Assembly: GCF_019734195.1 (NCBI RefSeq)
Contig: NZ_JAASHM010000008.1
Location: forward strand, 1 to 64,000
Direction of reading: 5' to 3'
DNA length: 64,000 nt
From: Clostridium sp. K13
GTDB taxonomy: Bacteria; Bacillota; Clostridia; Clostridiales; Clostridiaceae
Program-made: the position numbers and the translations under genes
Shown here: piece after piece, positions 46,007-54,754 of the stretch
Layout of the letters: each line of letters opens with the position of its first letter
Position numbering within the stretch: position 1 is the stretch's first letter
The notes under the pieces: model-generated
Databases searched by the model: none
What the model saw: the letters and a program-made list of their open reading frames with translations, nothing else
What the model was told of the DNA's origin: nothing

Positions 46007-46118
46007 ATATAATACCTCGCTTATTTATTTCAATTTAACTCTTATAGTATATCCTTTATTCCGATTTTTTACAATAGCATACAAGCTAGTACTTCTCTTG
46101 CTTTACACTTATTTATTC

Positions 46119-46424
46119 TTAGTATTTATTCTTAGTATTAATTCTATCTAATACTATATTATATCCACCCTGACCATAATTAAGACACTTATTGACCCTA
46201 CTTATAGTTGCTGTACTAGCACCTGTTGCTTCTGCTATCTCTGTATAAACCTTTTTCTCCTTAAGCATATTAGCTACTTGAATTCTTTGAGATATAGCTT
46301 TCAATTCTGTAATTGTAGCAATATCCTCAAAAAACTTGTAACATTCATCTATATTTTTTAATTCTAAAACTGCCTTAAATAACATCTCTAAGTCATCATT
46401 AAAATCTAAACCTTTTAGACCCAT
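46119..46424 (-). CDS. TrpR-like YerC/YecD family DNA-binding protein
   Basis: The 101-residue protein matches the YerC/YecD family, TrpR-related regulators with unknown targets. It has FFEDIATITELKAISQRIQVANML and the helix-turn-helix TEIAEATGASTATISRVNKCLNYG. AGGAG precedes the ATG. It is transcribed toward glmM, about 110 bp away, and could be cotranscribed with it. What it senses is unknown. Confidence 0.9.
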   Translation of the reverse strand: MGLKGLDFNDDLEMLFKAVLELKNIDECYKFFEDIATITELKAISQRIQVANMLKEKKVYTEIAEATGASTATISRVNKCLNYGQGGYNIVLDRINTKNKY

Positions 46425-46506
46425 ATTATCACTCCTATTTTGTGTACATCCTTATTTTAACACTTTAGCATACTAAATTTAAACTGTAATCTATATTTTT
46501 CTTAGG

Positions 46507-47286
46507 TTATTCATAATCTTCTTCTAAACAACAATTTATTTTACCATATTTATCATATGTACTTCTAGTTGGTAATAACCATACTTCGCCAATCCCATTA
46601 TACACTGTATTATATTCTTCTATAATCTCATCTTGTATTAATCTCTCATATTTTTCTACTGATATCTTTACATTATTACTTTTTAATATAACTAAATCAT
46701 CATTTACTACTAATTTATCATTAAATAATTTGCATCTAATTATTTCATTTTCTGGAACTGGTAATTTTATTGCAACTACTCCACTTCCACTTAATTTTAT
46801 TTCTTTATAATTATCATTATTAGAAAGAAGTAAAATATTAATTTCCTCATCACAAGCATAAAATATATCATCATTAATTATTATTTCTTCATCAACTAGT
46901 TCTATCAATGTAAAATCTTTAAAGCTAGGCTTTAATAAAATTTCTCCATTACCTTTAAATAGTGCTTTTATATTGGAATCCCTTAAATATTTACCTTCAA
47001 ATAATATTTTTTTAATTCCTTTATATTCATGAATTATATCACTTCTTTCAATATACCCTTTCATATAACTTAATACATCATCTTGCAATTTAACTCCACT
47101 ATCATTAAGTAATATTCTTATTTGTTTTAGCCTTTGTCCACTAGCTTCTATTGACTTTATAGCTAGCGTCTCTCTTAAACTAGTTCCTCCATTAAGTGAA
47201 TCATACTTTAATATTTGAAATTTACTTTCCTCTCCCATTTGAGATACTAACTTTAATTTATTTTTCACATCTATACTAGTTCTCAT
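46507..47286 (-). CDS. AIM24/DUF124 family protein
   Basis: The 259-residue product has an N-terminal helical region, with AIKSIEASGQRLKQIRILLNDSG at about residues 40-65, then a beta-rich AIM24 domain (about 85-255: GNGEILLKPSFKDFTLIEL, DIFYACDEEI, GSGVVAIKLP). In yeast the family is mitochondrial; bacterial roles are not established. AAGGGG precedes the ATG. A hairpin at 47424-47475 separates it from the four-gene operon upstream, so it is probably independently expressed. Confidence 0.75.
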   Translation of the reverse strand: MRTSIDVKNKLKLVSQMGEESKFQILKYDSLNGGTSLRETLAIKSIEASGQRLKQIRILLNDSGVKLQDDVLSYMKGYIERSDIIHEYKGIKKILFEGKYLRDSNIKALFKGNGEILLKPSFKDFTLIELVDEEIIINDDIFYACDEEINILLLSNNDNYKEIKLSGSGVVAIKLPVPENEIIRCKLFNDKLVVNDDLVILKSNNVKISVEKYERLIQDEIIEEYNTVYNGIGEVWLLPTRSTYDKYGKINCCLEEDYE

Positions 47287-47423
47287 AATCTCTTTTCCCC
47301 TTAACTTTTAGATTCGAATTATCTTTAATTCTATCCATGTTAACCTTCTATTAATCATATTACTTCTATAATTAACTATGAAAATTAATTAGCTATTTCA
47401 AAGTAAATTTTTATAGTTTAAAT

Positions 47424-47475
47424 AAAAAAATATGCTCTAATTCATTTACTTCCAAGTATTGAATTAAAGCATACA
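47424..47475 (-). terminator. Terminator of the unknown four-gene operon
   Basis: ATGCTTTAATTCAATAC-type stem with its near-complement and a T-run on the minus strand lies 30-80 bp after the last gene of the operon. Confidence 0.75.
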
Positions 47476-47506
47476 TTATTACTTATAATTTATTAAATTA
47501 TAAACC

Positions 47507-47833
47507 CTATTGAAATACTACTATTTCTTCACCACTATCCCCTGGAGTTGGCAACCCATTATTTAAAACACGAACTGATGTTATTGTAACCTTTTCTAAC
47601 ATTCCTTCTAATCCTTGTATTTCAACACTAATATTATCATTCATTCCTCTTGTAATTTTAGATAAAGGTGGTAAACTTTGAACATATTGTCCCTTATCTG
47701 TATCTACAATAACCTTTGCAGGTTCTACCCATCCCAAAGAAAAATCGTATTCACTTTTATTATTAACTAAAAATCCTACACTCATAATTGTTACAATTAA
47801 AGTTATTAATAATTTACTAAATACTTTTTCCAT
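47507..47833 (-). CDS. Hypothetical membrane-anchored protein (108 aa), operon gene 4
   Basis: Residues about 5-25 form one hydrophobic helix (FSKLLITLIVTIMSVGFLV); the rest is a small extracytoplasmic, probably beta-rich domain (DFSLGWVEPAKVIVDTDKGQ, VEIQGLEGMLEKVTITSV) ending in EEIVVFQ. I start at the ATG at 47833, which follows GGGGGAG; the ATG at 47848 precedes that site. No family is recognised. It lies 31 bp after the stop of gene 3 and ends the operon before a terminator. Confidence 0.65.
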   Translation of the reverse strand: MEKVFSKLLITLIVTIMSVGFLVNNKSEYDFSLGWVEPAKVIVDTDKGQYVQSLPPLSKITRGMNDNISVEIQGLEGMLEKVTITSVRVLNNGLPTPGDSGEEIVVFQ

Positions 47834-47864
47834 TTTATTCTCCCCCATTTTATTTATTTCTATA

Positions 47865-48395
47865 TTAATTTGAGCCTAAAGTCGTAAATATATCAATGCT
47901 TTGAACTTCGTTACTTACTCCATTTTCTCTAATACAGTACTTTGATAAGATGCTAATTATTTCTTCTTTTGTTTTAATTGAAATCTTACTATTATTATTT
48001 TCATATGAAGATATGTATTTTAATATCTCATTTTCTCCCTCTTCTCTAATTGAAAATACCGGAATTTTATTTGATTGTAGTTCAACTTCACATTGATAAT
48101 TTGTAAAGAATACAGCACCTTGAACCCATATATTAATATTACTTTTCTTTAATAATTCTGAAACCCCATAAACTTGAGTTCCAACTTGTTTTATTGGATT
48201 ATATATTGATTTTGCTTTATTTTCACCAGTTAAACCTGATTTTAAAGCATTAACTCTTGAAATATTAGTCTGTGCTATTAATCCTGTTATACCAAACCCT
48301 AGCAGAAAAACAAATTCAATTTGACTAGATGATTCAAAATTTACTTGATTTGAAAATATACACATTCCAAATCCACAGAATAATAATAAAGACAA
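47865..48395 (-). CDS. Hypothetical membrane protein (about 176 aa), operon gene 3, unusual start
   Basis: The N-terminus holds two hydrophobic segments (SLLLFCGFGMCIF and IEFVFLLGFGITGLI). A soluble domain follows with VYGVSELLKKSNINIWVQGAVFFTN, vaguely like nuclease-related (NERD) folds but without their catalytic residues. The only standard start is a TTG three bases after the TAA of gene 2, with no ribosome binding site. The frame is open 45-50 bases further up, overlapping gene 2 (giving RIFKWLS before the TTG). Termination-reinitiation or a -1 frameshift from gene 2 are both possible. No family is recognised. Confidence 0.55.
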   Translation of the reverse strand: MSLLLFCGFGMCIFSNQVNFESSSQIEFVFLLGFGITGLIAQTNISRVNALKSGLTGENKAKSIYNPIKQVGTQVYGVSELLKKSNINIWVQGAVFFTNYQCEVELQSNKIPVFSIREEGENEILKYISSYENNNSKISIKTKEEIISILSKYCIRENGVSNEVQSIDIFTTLGSN

Positions 48396-48397
48396 GC

Positions 48398-48754
48398 TTA
48401 ACCATTTAAAAATTCTTTTGCTGTTTCTACATTTATTATTAAAAATTCATCATCTGTATTATAACTAGCTACTAATTCAAAATTACTACTTATATCGTTA
48501 ATAAAATCCTGATTATTTATAAATATATTTATCATTTGTTTAACTTCATCAATACCTTGCTTTTCTTCTTCTGTAAAATTATTAATCTTATTTATCTCTT
48601 CTATTAATATAGTTTTATCTATATTTTCTTCGTCACTATAACTAACTTCTTCATTGCTATTATCTTCATCATTAACACTTTCTGATACTCCCGTTTGAAT
48701 TGAAGTATCTATATTGTCTGATTCATTATTATTATTTAAATAAGATATTGCCAT
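48398..48754 (-). CDS. Hypothetical acidic protein (118 aa), operon gene 2
   Basis: The first about 50 residues are highly acidic and low-complexity (SVNDEDNSNEEVSYSDEENID). The second half is helical with a compact end (FELVASYNTDDEFLIINVETAKEFLNG). There is no signal or membrane segment. Its ATG lies inside the 3' end of gene 1 (19-base overlap) behind GGGGAG, so translation is probably coupled. No family is recognised. It could be the soluble part of a membrane complex built by genes 1, 3 and 4, but that is inference from operon structure only. Confidence 0.6.
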   Translation of the reverse strand: MAISYLNNNNESDNIDTSIQTGVSESVNDEDNSNEEVSYSDEENIDKTILIEEINKINNFTEEEKQGIDEVKQMINIFINNQDFINDISSNFELVASYNTDDEFLIINVETAKEFLNG

Positions 48755-49314
48755 AACTCCCCAGCTACTGTTGCTACAGTTAAAAGTGCAATACCACTCT
48801 TTATCATTTTTCCTGCTAATAATGATTTACCTATAGCTTTATTAGTTATATAATCGTAACTTTTAACGTTACTTTTATTTAATGAATCATTATTTACATC
48901 TAAACTACCTTCACCATTATCTATAGAAGATGAGTTATCATTATTATTTTCACTATTAAAATTATCTATTTCAGTATCACTATTAAAATCATAATCAAAT
49001 CCTCTACCTTCTATAATAACTCTAGAGTTATTTAAAAATGAAACAGTTTTACCTATACTTTTATCTCCTAACTTAGTAATATTTTTATCTTTAGATATAT
49101 TATTTGTAAAATCAATTGAACTTATAGACCATTTATAATTTGCTATTGCTTCTTTATTGTTATTTAAATATTTTTCTATAGAGTAACTTTTTACTCCAAC
49201 TAATATTATTAATATAACAATTACTATATTAAGTATTAATGATATTCCCTTATCTATTAAATAAAATCCATATGCTATTTTTTCTATATTTATTTTATCA
49301 ATTAATTTTTTCAT
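48736..49314 (-). CDS. Hypothetical protein with two membrane segments (192 aa), operon gene 1
   Basis: A long hydrophobic segment (about 25-45, ISLILNIVIVILIILVGV) follows a short cytoplasmic N-terminus. A central region rich in Asn/Asp/Ser (SENNNDNSSSIDNGEG) is probably extracytoplasmic, and a second hydrophobic helix (about 168-188, KSGIALLTVATVAGELW) is near the end. GGAGG precedes the ATG. I recognise no family. It is the first gene of a four-gene unit (49314 down to 47507) that contains no known protein. Confidence 0.6.
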   Translation of the reverse strand: MKKLIDKINIEKIAYGFYLIDKGISLILNIVIVILIILVGVKSYSIEKYLNNNKEAIANYKWSISSIDFTNNISKDKNITKLGDKSIGKTVSFLNNSRVIIEGRGFDYDFNSDTEIDNFNSENNNDNSSSIDNGEGSLDVNNDSLNKSNVKSYDYITNKAIGKSLLAGKMIKSGIALLTVATVAGELWQYLI

Positions 49315-49423
49315 TATTATTTCCTCCTATTTTTTAATGTTTTATTAATATTTATATCTTATAGATACATAAGATTTCAGTTTGGTTTTATATTTTTAAA
49401 AATTTTTAACAAAAAAACAAGCA

Positions 49424-49478
49424 TAATGACAATACACTTAAAAACTTATTTTTTAAGTGTATTATCATTTGCCTGTTT
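49424..49478 (-). terminator. Terminator of ptb-buk
   Basis: GATAATACACTTAAAAA/TTTTTAAGTGTATTGTC forms a long stem after the buk stop, followed by T-rich sequence on the minus strand. Confidence 0.8.
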
Positions 49479-49516
49479 CTTATTTTTATATTTTAATTGA
49501 CCTAGAAGGCAATTTT

Positions 49517-50584
49517 TTAATATATTTTAGCTTCTTCTTCTCCACTAAGAACTCTAATTGCTCCTTGAGCTAATGCTAATAATTCATCTTCACCTGGATA
49601 AACTGTTACATTACCAATCCATTCAACTCTTTCTTTAATATCAGCAACAACTATAGGTGAATAAGCTATTCCACCAGTTAAAATAATAGAGTCTACTTTT
49701 CCTTTAAGAACTGTAGCCATTTCCCCTATAGATTTTGATACTTGATATATAAATGCATTATATATTAATTCAGCAAATTCATTTCCTTCTTGCTTTTCTC
49801 TTAATACATCTCTAGCATCATTAGTGTTAAGATATGCAACATATCCCCCCTTACCAACAATTTTGCTATATACTTCAGCTTGAGTATATTCACCACTAAA
49901 GCACATTTTAATTAAATCTCCAACTGGAACTGAGCCAGCTCTTTCTGGTGAAAATGCGCCATCACCATCTAATGCATTATTAACATCAATAACTCTACCA
50001 TTTTGATGAGCTCCTACTGAAACTCCTCCACCCATATGAACTACTATAAGATTTAAGTTTTCATAACCTCTTTTGCTTTCTTTTCCAAATCTCTTAGCAA
50101 CAGCTTTTTGATTTAAAGCATGGAATTTACTCTTTCTTGGTAATTCTGGGACTCCTGAAATTCTTGCTACTGCTTCTAATTCATCAACAACAACTGGATC
50201 AACTATAAATGCTTTTCCTCCAACTTCTTTTGCAATTTCATTTGCTAAAATTCCACCTAAGTTAGAAGCATGTTGCCCTTGAACTCCAATTTTTAAGTCA
50301 TTCAATAACTCATCATTTACCTCATAAGTTCCTCCAGCCATTGGTTTAAGCATTCCACCTCTACCTACAACTGCATCTAATGTAGTAACATCAAAATTAT
50401 TATCTTTTAATACATTCATTATTACTTCTTTTCTAAAACCTTTTTGTTCAAAAATACTATCATACTTAGCTATTTCTTCTGATGAATGTCTTAAAGTTTC
50501 AACAAAGACTTCTTTTTCGTCTTCATAAACACCTATTTTAGTAGATGTAGATCCTGGATTAATTATTAATAATTTATATGCCAT
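49517..50584 (-). CDS. buk: Butyrate kinase
   Basis: Buk converts butyryl phosphate and ADP to butyrate and ATP, the energy-yielding last step of butyrate fermentation. The 355-residue acetokinase-family protein has [19 protein letters not shown], the conserved [30 protein letters not shown], and [10 protein letters not shown] use the ATG at 50584 (MAYKLL), because GGGGGG lies upstream and the ATG at 50593 is too close to it. It follows ptb by 21 bp in one operon. Confidence 0.97.
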   Translation of the reverse strand: MAYKLLIINPGSTSTKIGVYEDEKEVFVETLRHSSEEIAKYDSIFEQKGFRKEVIMNVLKDNNFDVTTLDAVVGRGGMLKPMAGGTYEVNDELLNDLKIGVQGQHASNLGGILANEIAKEVGGKAFIVDPVVVDELEAVARISGVPELPRKSKFHALNQKAVAKRFGKESKRGYENLNLIVVHMGGGVSVGAHQNGRVIDVNNALDGDGAFSPERAGSVPVGDLIKMCFSGEYTQAEVYSKIVGKGGYVAYLNTNDARDVLREKQEGNEFAELIYNAFIYQVSKSIGEMATVLKGKVDSIILTGGIAYSPIVVADIKERVEWIGNVTVYPGEDELLALAQGAIRVLSGEEEAKIY

Positions 50585-50605
50585 ATTTCTCAATCCCCCC
50601 TAATA

Positions 50606-51514
50606 TTATTTTCTACCCTCTGAAACTAATGCTGCTAATGCAATAGAGTTTACCTTTGTTTCAAAACTATCAGCTCTTGAAGTTAAAATAACTGGAGCTG
50701 ATGTTCCAACTAATATACCACCATTTTTAGTTTGTGCTGTATAAGTTAATGATTTATACATAACATTTGCAACATCTATATTAGGAAGTAATAATACATC
50801 CGCTTTTCCTGCCACTGGTCCTGTAACGCCTTTATGATGTGCTGCCTCTTCTGACAATGCATTATCTAATGCTAAAGGTCCATCTACTATACAACCTTTA
50901 ATTTGTCCTCTATCACTCATCTTAGATAATAATGCTGCATCTACTGTTGCTTGCATATCTGGATTTACTACCTCAACTGCACAAACTGGTGCAACCTTTG
51001 GATTCTGTATTCCACAAGCTTTTGCAACCATTACTGAATTGTTAATTATTTGAACTTTTTGTTTTAAGTCTGGATAAGTATTAAAAGCTGCATCTGTTAA
51101 TAATATTAATCTATCTATCCCTTCAATTTCAAATACAGATACGTGTGACATTAAGTTCCCTGTTCTAAGTCCAACTTCTTTATTTAATACACTTCTTAAA
51201 AATGTAGCTGTATCTACTAATCCTTTCATAACCATATCTGCTGCACCACTAGAAACTAATTGTATAGCTTTTAATGTTGCCTTTTTAATATCTGCTTCAT
51301 GAATTATTTCAAAATCACTTAAATCCATATCAATTTTTGCTGCTACTTCTTCAATCTTTGCCTTATCTCCAACTAAAACAGCCTCTGCTATTCCTCTATC
51401 TTTTGCAGCTTTAACAGCTTCTAAAACTGGCTCATCTTGTGCAACTGCTACTGCCAACTTTTTTGTTGTTGCTACTTTTAATTTTGTTAATAAATCATCA
51501 AAATTCTTACTCAT
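50606..51514 (-). CDS. ptb: Phosphate butyryltransferase
   Basis: Ptb exchanges CoA of butyryl-CoA for phosphate, giving butyryl phosphate for Buk. The 302-residue protein is of the phosphate acetyl/butyryltransferase family, with MKGLVDTATFLRSVLNKEVGLR, SHVSVFEI, and the ending TSAPVILTSRADSFETKVNSIALA. AGGAGAGG precedes the ATG. The ptb-buk pair marks a butyrate producer of the kinase type and is a main clue to the genus. Confidence 0.97.
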   Translation of the reverse strand: MSKNFDDLLTKLKVATTKKLAVAVAQDEPVLEAVKAAKDRGIAEAVLVGDKAKIEEVAAKIDMDLSDFEIIHEADIKKATLKAIQLVSSGAADMVMKGLVDTATFLRSVLNKEVGLRTGNLMSHVSVFEIEGIDRLILLTDAAFNTYPDLKQKVQIINNSVMVAKACGIQNPKVAPVCAVEVVNPDMQATVDAALLSKMSDRGQIKGCIVDGPLALDNALSEEAAHHKGVTGPVAGKADVLLLPNIDVANVMYKSLTYTAQTKNGGILVGTSAPVILTSRADSFETKVNSIALAALVSEGRK

Positions 51515-51676
51515 AATACACCTCTCCTATTATAACCCTTCATTTAGTAACCATATTAATTAAATATTTGAATATATTTTTATATAATGAAATATTTACC
51601 TATATATATTTTATCAAAGTTTTCAACAAAAACCTAAATTTTCAGAAAATTCACGTTAAATTTTTAACTATTATAA

Positions 51677-51718
51677 AAAAAAGAAAATCAGTAGTTAATA
51701 TTACTGATTTTCTTTCAT
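51677..51718 (-). terminator. Terminator of the FAD-dependent oxidoreductase gene
   Basis: AAAGAAAATCAGTA/TACTGATTTTCTTT flanked by a T-run on the minus strand lies five bases after the stop. Confidence 0.85.
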
Positions 51719-51722
51719 TTAA

Positions 51723-53321
51723 TTATAGTTGTTTATATCTTTCTATAATTCTTTCTGCAACTTTAATTCCATCAACTGCTGCTGATACAATTCCACCTGC
51801 AAACCCAGCACCTTCTCCACATGGGTATAATCCACCTAATGAAATACTTTCTAATCTCTCATTTCTTGTTATTTTCACTGGAGCTGAAGTTCTTGTTTCT
51901 ATACCTGTTAAAACGGCATCTTCTCTTCCGTATCCCTTAATTTTTCTATCAAAGTTATTAACTCCATCTTTTATTCCATTTACAACATATGAAGGTAAAC
52001 ATTCTCTCATATCTGCAAATTCAAATCCTGGTTCATAGCTTGGAGTAACCGCACCAAGCTTAGTTGATTTTCTATCATTAACAAAGTCACCTAATAATTG
52101 AACTGGTGCATTATAATTTCCGCCACCTACTTTATATGCTAGTGCTTCATAATGTCTTTGGAATTCCATACCTCTTAGAACTGAACTTCCTTCAAAATCT
52201 TCTGGACCAACAGTTACAACTAAAGCTGAATTTGAATTTTCCTTATCTCTTGCATGATAACTCATTCCATTAGAAACTAGTCTCTTTTCTTCAGATGCTG
52301 CTGCAACAACAACACCACCAGGACACATACAGAATGAATATACTCCTCTTCCTAAAGCTCTACTTTGATATGTTAAATTATAACTAGCTGCTTGTAATCT
52401 TGGATGACTAGCCATTTTCCCATATTGTCCTATATTTATCATCTCTTGAGGATGCTCTATTCTAACTCCAATTGCAAATGCCTTTGGTTCCATGAATATT
52501 CCAATATTATTTAACATTTCATATGTATCTCTTGAACTATGTCCTAAAGCTAAAACTAAAGCTTCACAAGGAATTTCATCTCCATTTACAACTATACTTT
52601 TTACTTTTCCATCATTACTTTTTATGTACTCAAGCTTAGAAGAGAAACGAACTTCTCCTCCTAAAGCAATAATTTGCTTTCTTATGTTTTTAACTACATC
52701 TTTTAATATGTCAGTTCCTACATGTGGCTTTGCCTCATATTTAATTTCTTTTGGTGCTCCTGCTTTAACTAATTCTGCTAAAACATAATCACACTTTTTA
52801 TCCTTAATTCTAGTAGTTAATTTACCATCTGAAAATGATCCTGCTCCGCCTTCTCCAAACTGTACATTAGATTCTAAATTCAACTGTCCGGTTTTCCAGA
52901 ACTTATCCACAGTTTCGGTTCTTTTATCAACATCTTCTCCACGTTCTATCACCAATGGTTTATAACCTTTTTGAGCTAGCATTAATGCTGAAAATAATCC
53001 TGCTGGCCCTAATCCAACAACAACTGGTCTATGATTTAATATTTCTTCACCTGGCGCAACATCTGGATCATATTTTGAATTATCTATTCTTACATCATTA
53101 TCATGAACTCTATTTACTAACTTTTCTTCATCCTTATGCTCAAGTTCAATTGCATATGTAAATTTAATGTTATCCTTATTCCTAGCATCTATACTTTCTC
53201 TAACTATTTTAAAATTTTTAATTTCATCTGAAGAAATTCTTAATTTCTTACTAGCTTTCTTTTTTAATAATTTTATATCATCATCTAACCCAAGACTTAG
53301 GTTGTTAATTCTTATAGTCAT
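51723..53321 (-). CDS. FAD-dependent oxidoreductase (uncharacterised FAD-dependent protein family)
   Basis: The 532-residue protein has an N-terminal about 85-residue domain (MTIRINNLSLGLDDDIKLLKKKA), then the dinucleotide-binding motif VVGLGPAGLFSALMLAQKGYKPLVIERG. NVQFGEGGAGSFSDGKLTTRIKD follows, and near the C-terminus GLYPCGEGAGFAGGI. This is the conserved clostridial family annotated as FAD-dependent dehydrogenase; the physiological substrate is not known. I start at the ATG at 53321, which follows AAGGGTGA, rather than at 53330. It stands alone with its own terminator between ptb and cdaR. Confidence 0.9.
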   Translation of the reverse strand: MTIRINNLSLGLDDDIKLLKKKASKKLRISSDEIKNFKIVRESIDARNKDNIKFTYAIELEHKDEEKLVNRVHDNDVRIDNSKYDPDVAPGEEILNHRPVVVGLGPAGLFSALMLAQKGYKPLVIERGEDVDKRTETVDKFWKTGQLNLESNVQFGEGGAGSFSDGKLTTRIKDKKCDYVLAELVKAGAPKEIKYEAKPHVGTDILKDVVKNIRKQIIALGGEVRFSSKLEYIKSNDGKVKSIVVNGDEIPCEALVLALGHSSRDTYEMLNNIGIFMEPKAFAIGVRIEHPQEMINIGQYGKMASHPRLQAASYNLTYQSRALGRGVYSFCMCPGGVVVAAASEEKRLVSNGMSYHARDKENSNSALVVTVGPEDFEGSSVLRGMEFQRHYEALAYKVGGGNYNAPVQLLGDFVNDRKSTKLGAVTPSYEPGFEFADMRECLPSYVVNGIKDGVNNFDRKIKGYGREDAVLTGIETRTSAPVKITRNERLESISLGGLYPCGEGAGFAGGIVSAAVDGIKVAERIIERYKQL

Positions 53322-53377
53322 ATAAATCACCCTTAATAATATTATTTCTAGTTTTTAATATTGTAACACAAGAGATT

Positions 53378-53425
53378 GATAGTTAACAGTTATAAGTTAT
53401 AAGTGGTAATTTATAACTTAAGCTT
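53378..53425. repeat. GTTAACAGTTATAAGTTATAAG-type repeats
   Basis: The gap between cdaR and the oxidoreductase gene contains GTTATAAGTTATAAGTGGTAA and flanking relatives of the degenerate repeats seen at 20820 and in the SAM riboswitches. Confidence 0.4.
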
Positions 53426-53459
53426 TTAAATTAACTCTTAATTTATTTCTTATAAACAT

Positions 53460-53490
53460 AAAAAGAAAGTTGACATATGTCAACTTCCCC
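53460..53490 (-). terminator. Terminator of cdaA-cdaR
   Basis: AAGTTGACAT/ATGTCAACTT forms a perfect stem just after the cdaR stop with Ts on the minus strand. Confidence 0.8.
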
Positions 53491-53494
53491 TTAA

Positions 53495-54754
53495 CTACTG
53501 TTGTGGTACCTCTTCCTCTACGACATCGCCATTAGTTGGCACGTCCTTTGTTACTGTCAATTTTATATCACTTACAGTATCTATTGTTACATTATCTACT
53601 CCAACTAGATTTACAGTTGGCTTCTTAGTAAATTCACCGTCTTCAGCATATTCGGATACATCTAATTCAGCAGTAAAGTTTGCCTCTGTTAAACTATTTA
53701 ATACATCCTCAAATCCAGAAACAGTTATAGTAACCTTAGTATTATCTGGAACAACAGTTATTCCTTCTTGCTGTCCAATCATTGAATAGTCAATTGTAAA
53801 CTCTCTTGTTTGTAATTTTTCAATAACTATATTAACAGTTATAGAATTTTCACCATTATGAATAAGTATTCCATCTGGTATTCCTAATGCAACTTCAATA
53901 TTAGTACTATCTTTTATTTCAGAAAGATTTATAACTTCTGTTCCAATTTCATTAATAGAATTTAAATTATCTTCTGGTCCTGTTATTCCTATTTCTGTAG
54001 TAGATGAGCTTATTGATTTTAATTTTAACCCATTTGCTAATGTTCCTGTTGTATTTATTTTAATTGGAACTGTCTTTCCTTCATTTATTTCAATAGTTGC
54101 TTCTGCCCACTTTTGCGATAACTGAACCCCTGTAACCTCTTTATCATTTTCATCTACTGGTGTAACAATATAATTCTTAACTATTGTCTTTACAGCATTA
54201 CTTTCTTCACCTTCTGCAATAACTTTTGTTACAGTATTTACTAAAGATTCTGGTCCTGATACTACTATAGTCTCTGGACTAAATATAGGTGTTGCTACAT
54301 AATAACTTGATTTTGAAATAACATCAATTTTAGATTTTACTGGAACTTCTTTTGTAGAATATCCTTCAGTATTTATTGTTATTGTCAAACCATTACTATT
54401 TTTTATTTTAACTGTACTTGGAGCATTTTCTATATTTACTGCAATCTTATTTTCCCCTTTTTTAAGTACAAATTCACTTAAGTCTACAGTTATAGTAAAA
54501 TCACTTTTATCTACACTAAATAAATCTTGACTATTTCCTTCTATTTTTAAATTTACATAAAACTCTTGATTTGGCGATAATGCCAATCCTGCCTCCTTTA
54601 AACTATCAGTATTTTTTATTTCTACTGGCACTCTACTTAACTCATAAGACTTTATTGGATTTTCTATATTAGTTACATAAATCCATAATCCCAGCGATAG
54701 TAAAAGACACACTAATTGAACAATTATTTTCTGTTTATTTTTCCAGTTATCCAC
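53495..54754 (-). CDS. cdaR: YbbR-domain regulator of diadenylate cyclase
   Basis: CdaR is the membrane-anchored regulator of CdaA. The 419-residue protein has one N-terminal transmembrane helix (about 9-27) and then four YbbR repeats of about 85-90 residues, visible as recurring KE/RxVPVxI... and ...TVSGPExxL/VxxI blocks (for example VSGPESLVNTVTKV and ITGPEDNLNSINEI). A short polar C-terminus ends in EEEVPQQ. The GTG start follows AAGGTG and overlaps the cdaA 3' end by 31 bases, so the two genes are translationally coupled. Confidence 0.93.
   Translation of the reverse strand: MDNWKNKQKIIVQLVCLLLSLGLWIYVTNIENPIKSYELSRVPVEIKNTDSLKEAGLALSPNQEFYVNLKIEGNSQDLFSVDKSDFTITVDLSEFVLKKGENKIAVNIENAPSTVKIKNSNGLTITINTEGYSTKEVPVKSKIDVISKSSYYVATPIFSPETIVVSGPESLVNTVTKVIAEGEESNAVKTIVKNYIVTPVDENDKEVTGVQLSQKWAEATIEINEGKTVPIKINTTGTLANGLKLKSISSSTTEIGITGPEDNLNSINEIGTEVINLSEIKDSTNIEVALGIPDGILIHNGENSITVNIVIEKLQTREFTIDYSMIGQQEGITVVPDNTKVTITVSGFEDVLNSLTEANFTAELDVSEYAEDGEFTKKPTVNLVGVDNVTIDTVSDIKLTVTKDVPTNGDVVEEEVPQQ

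Noticed and set aside
51568-52038. Plus-strand ORF of 156 codons
   Set aside because: It mostly runs antisense to the FAD-dependent oxidoreductase gene and covers its terminator.
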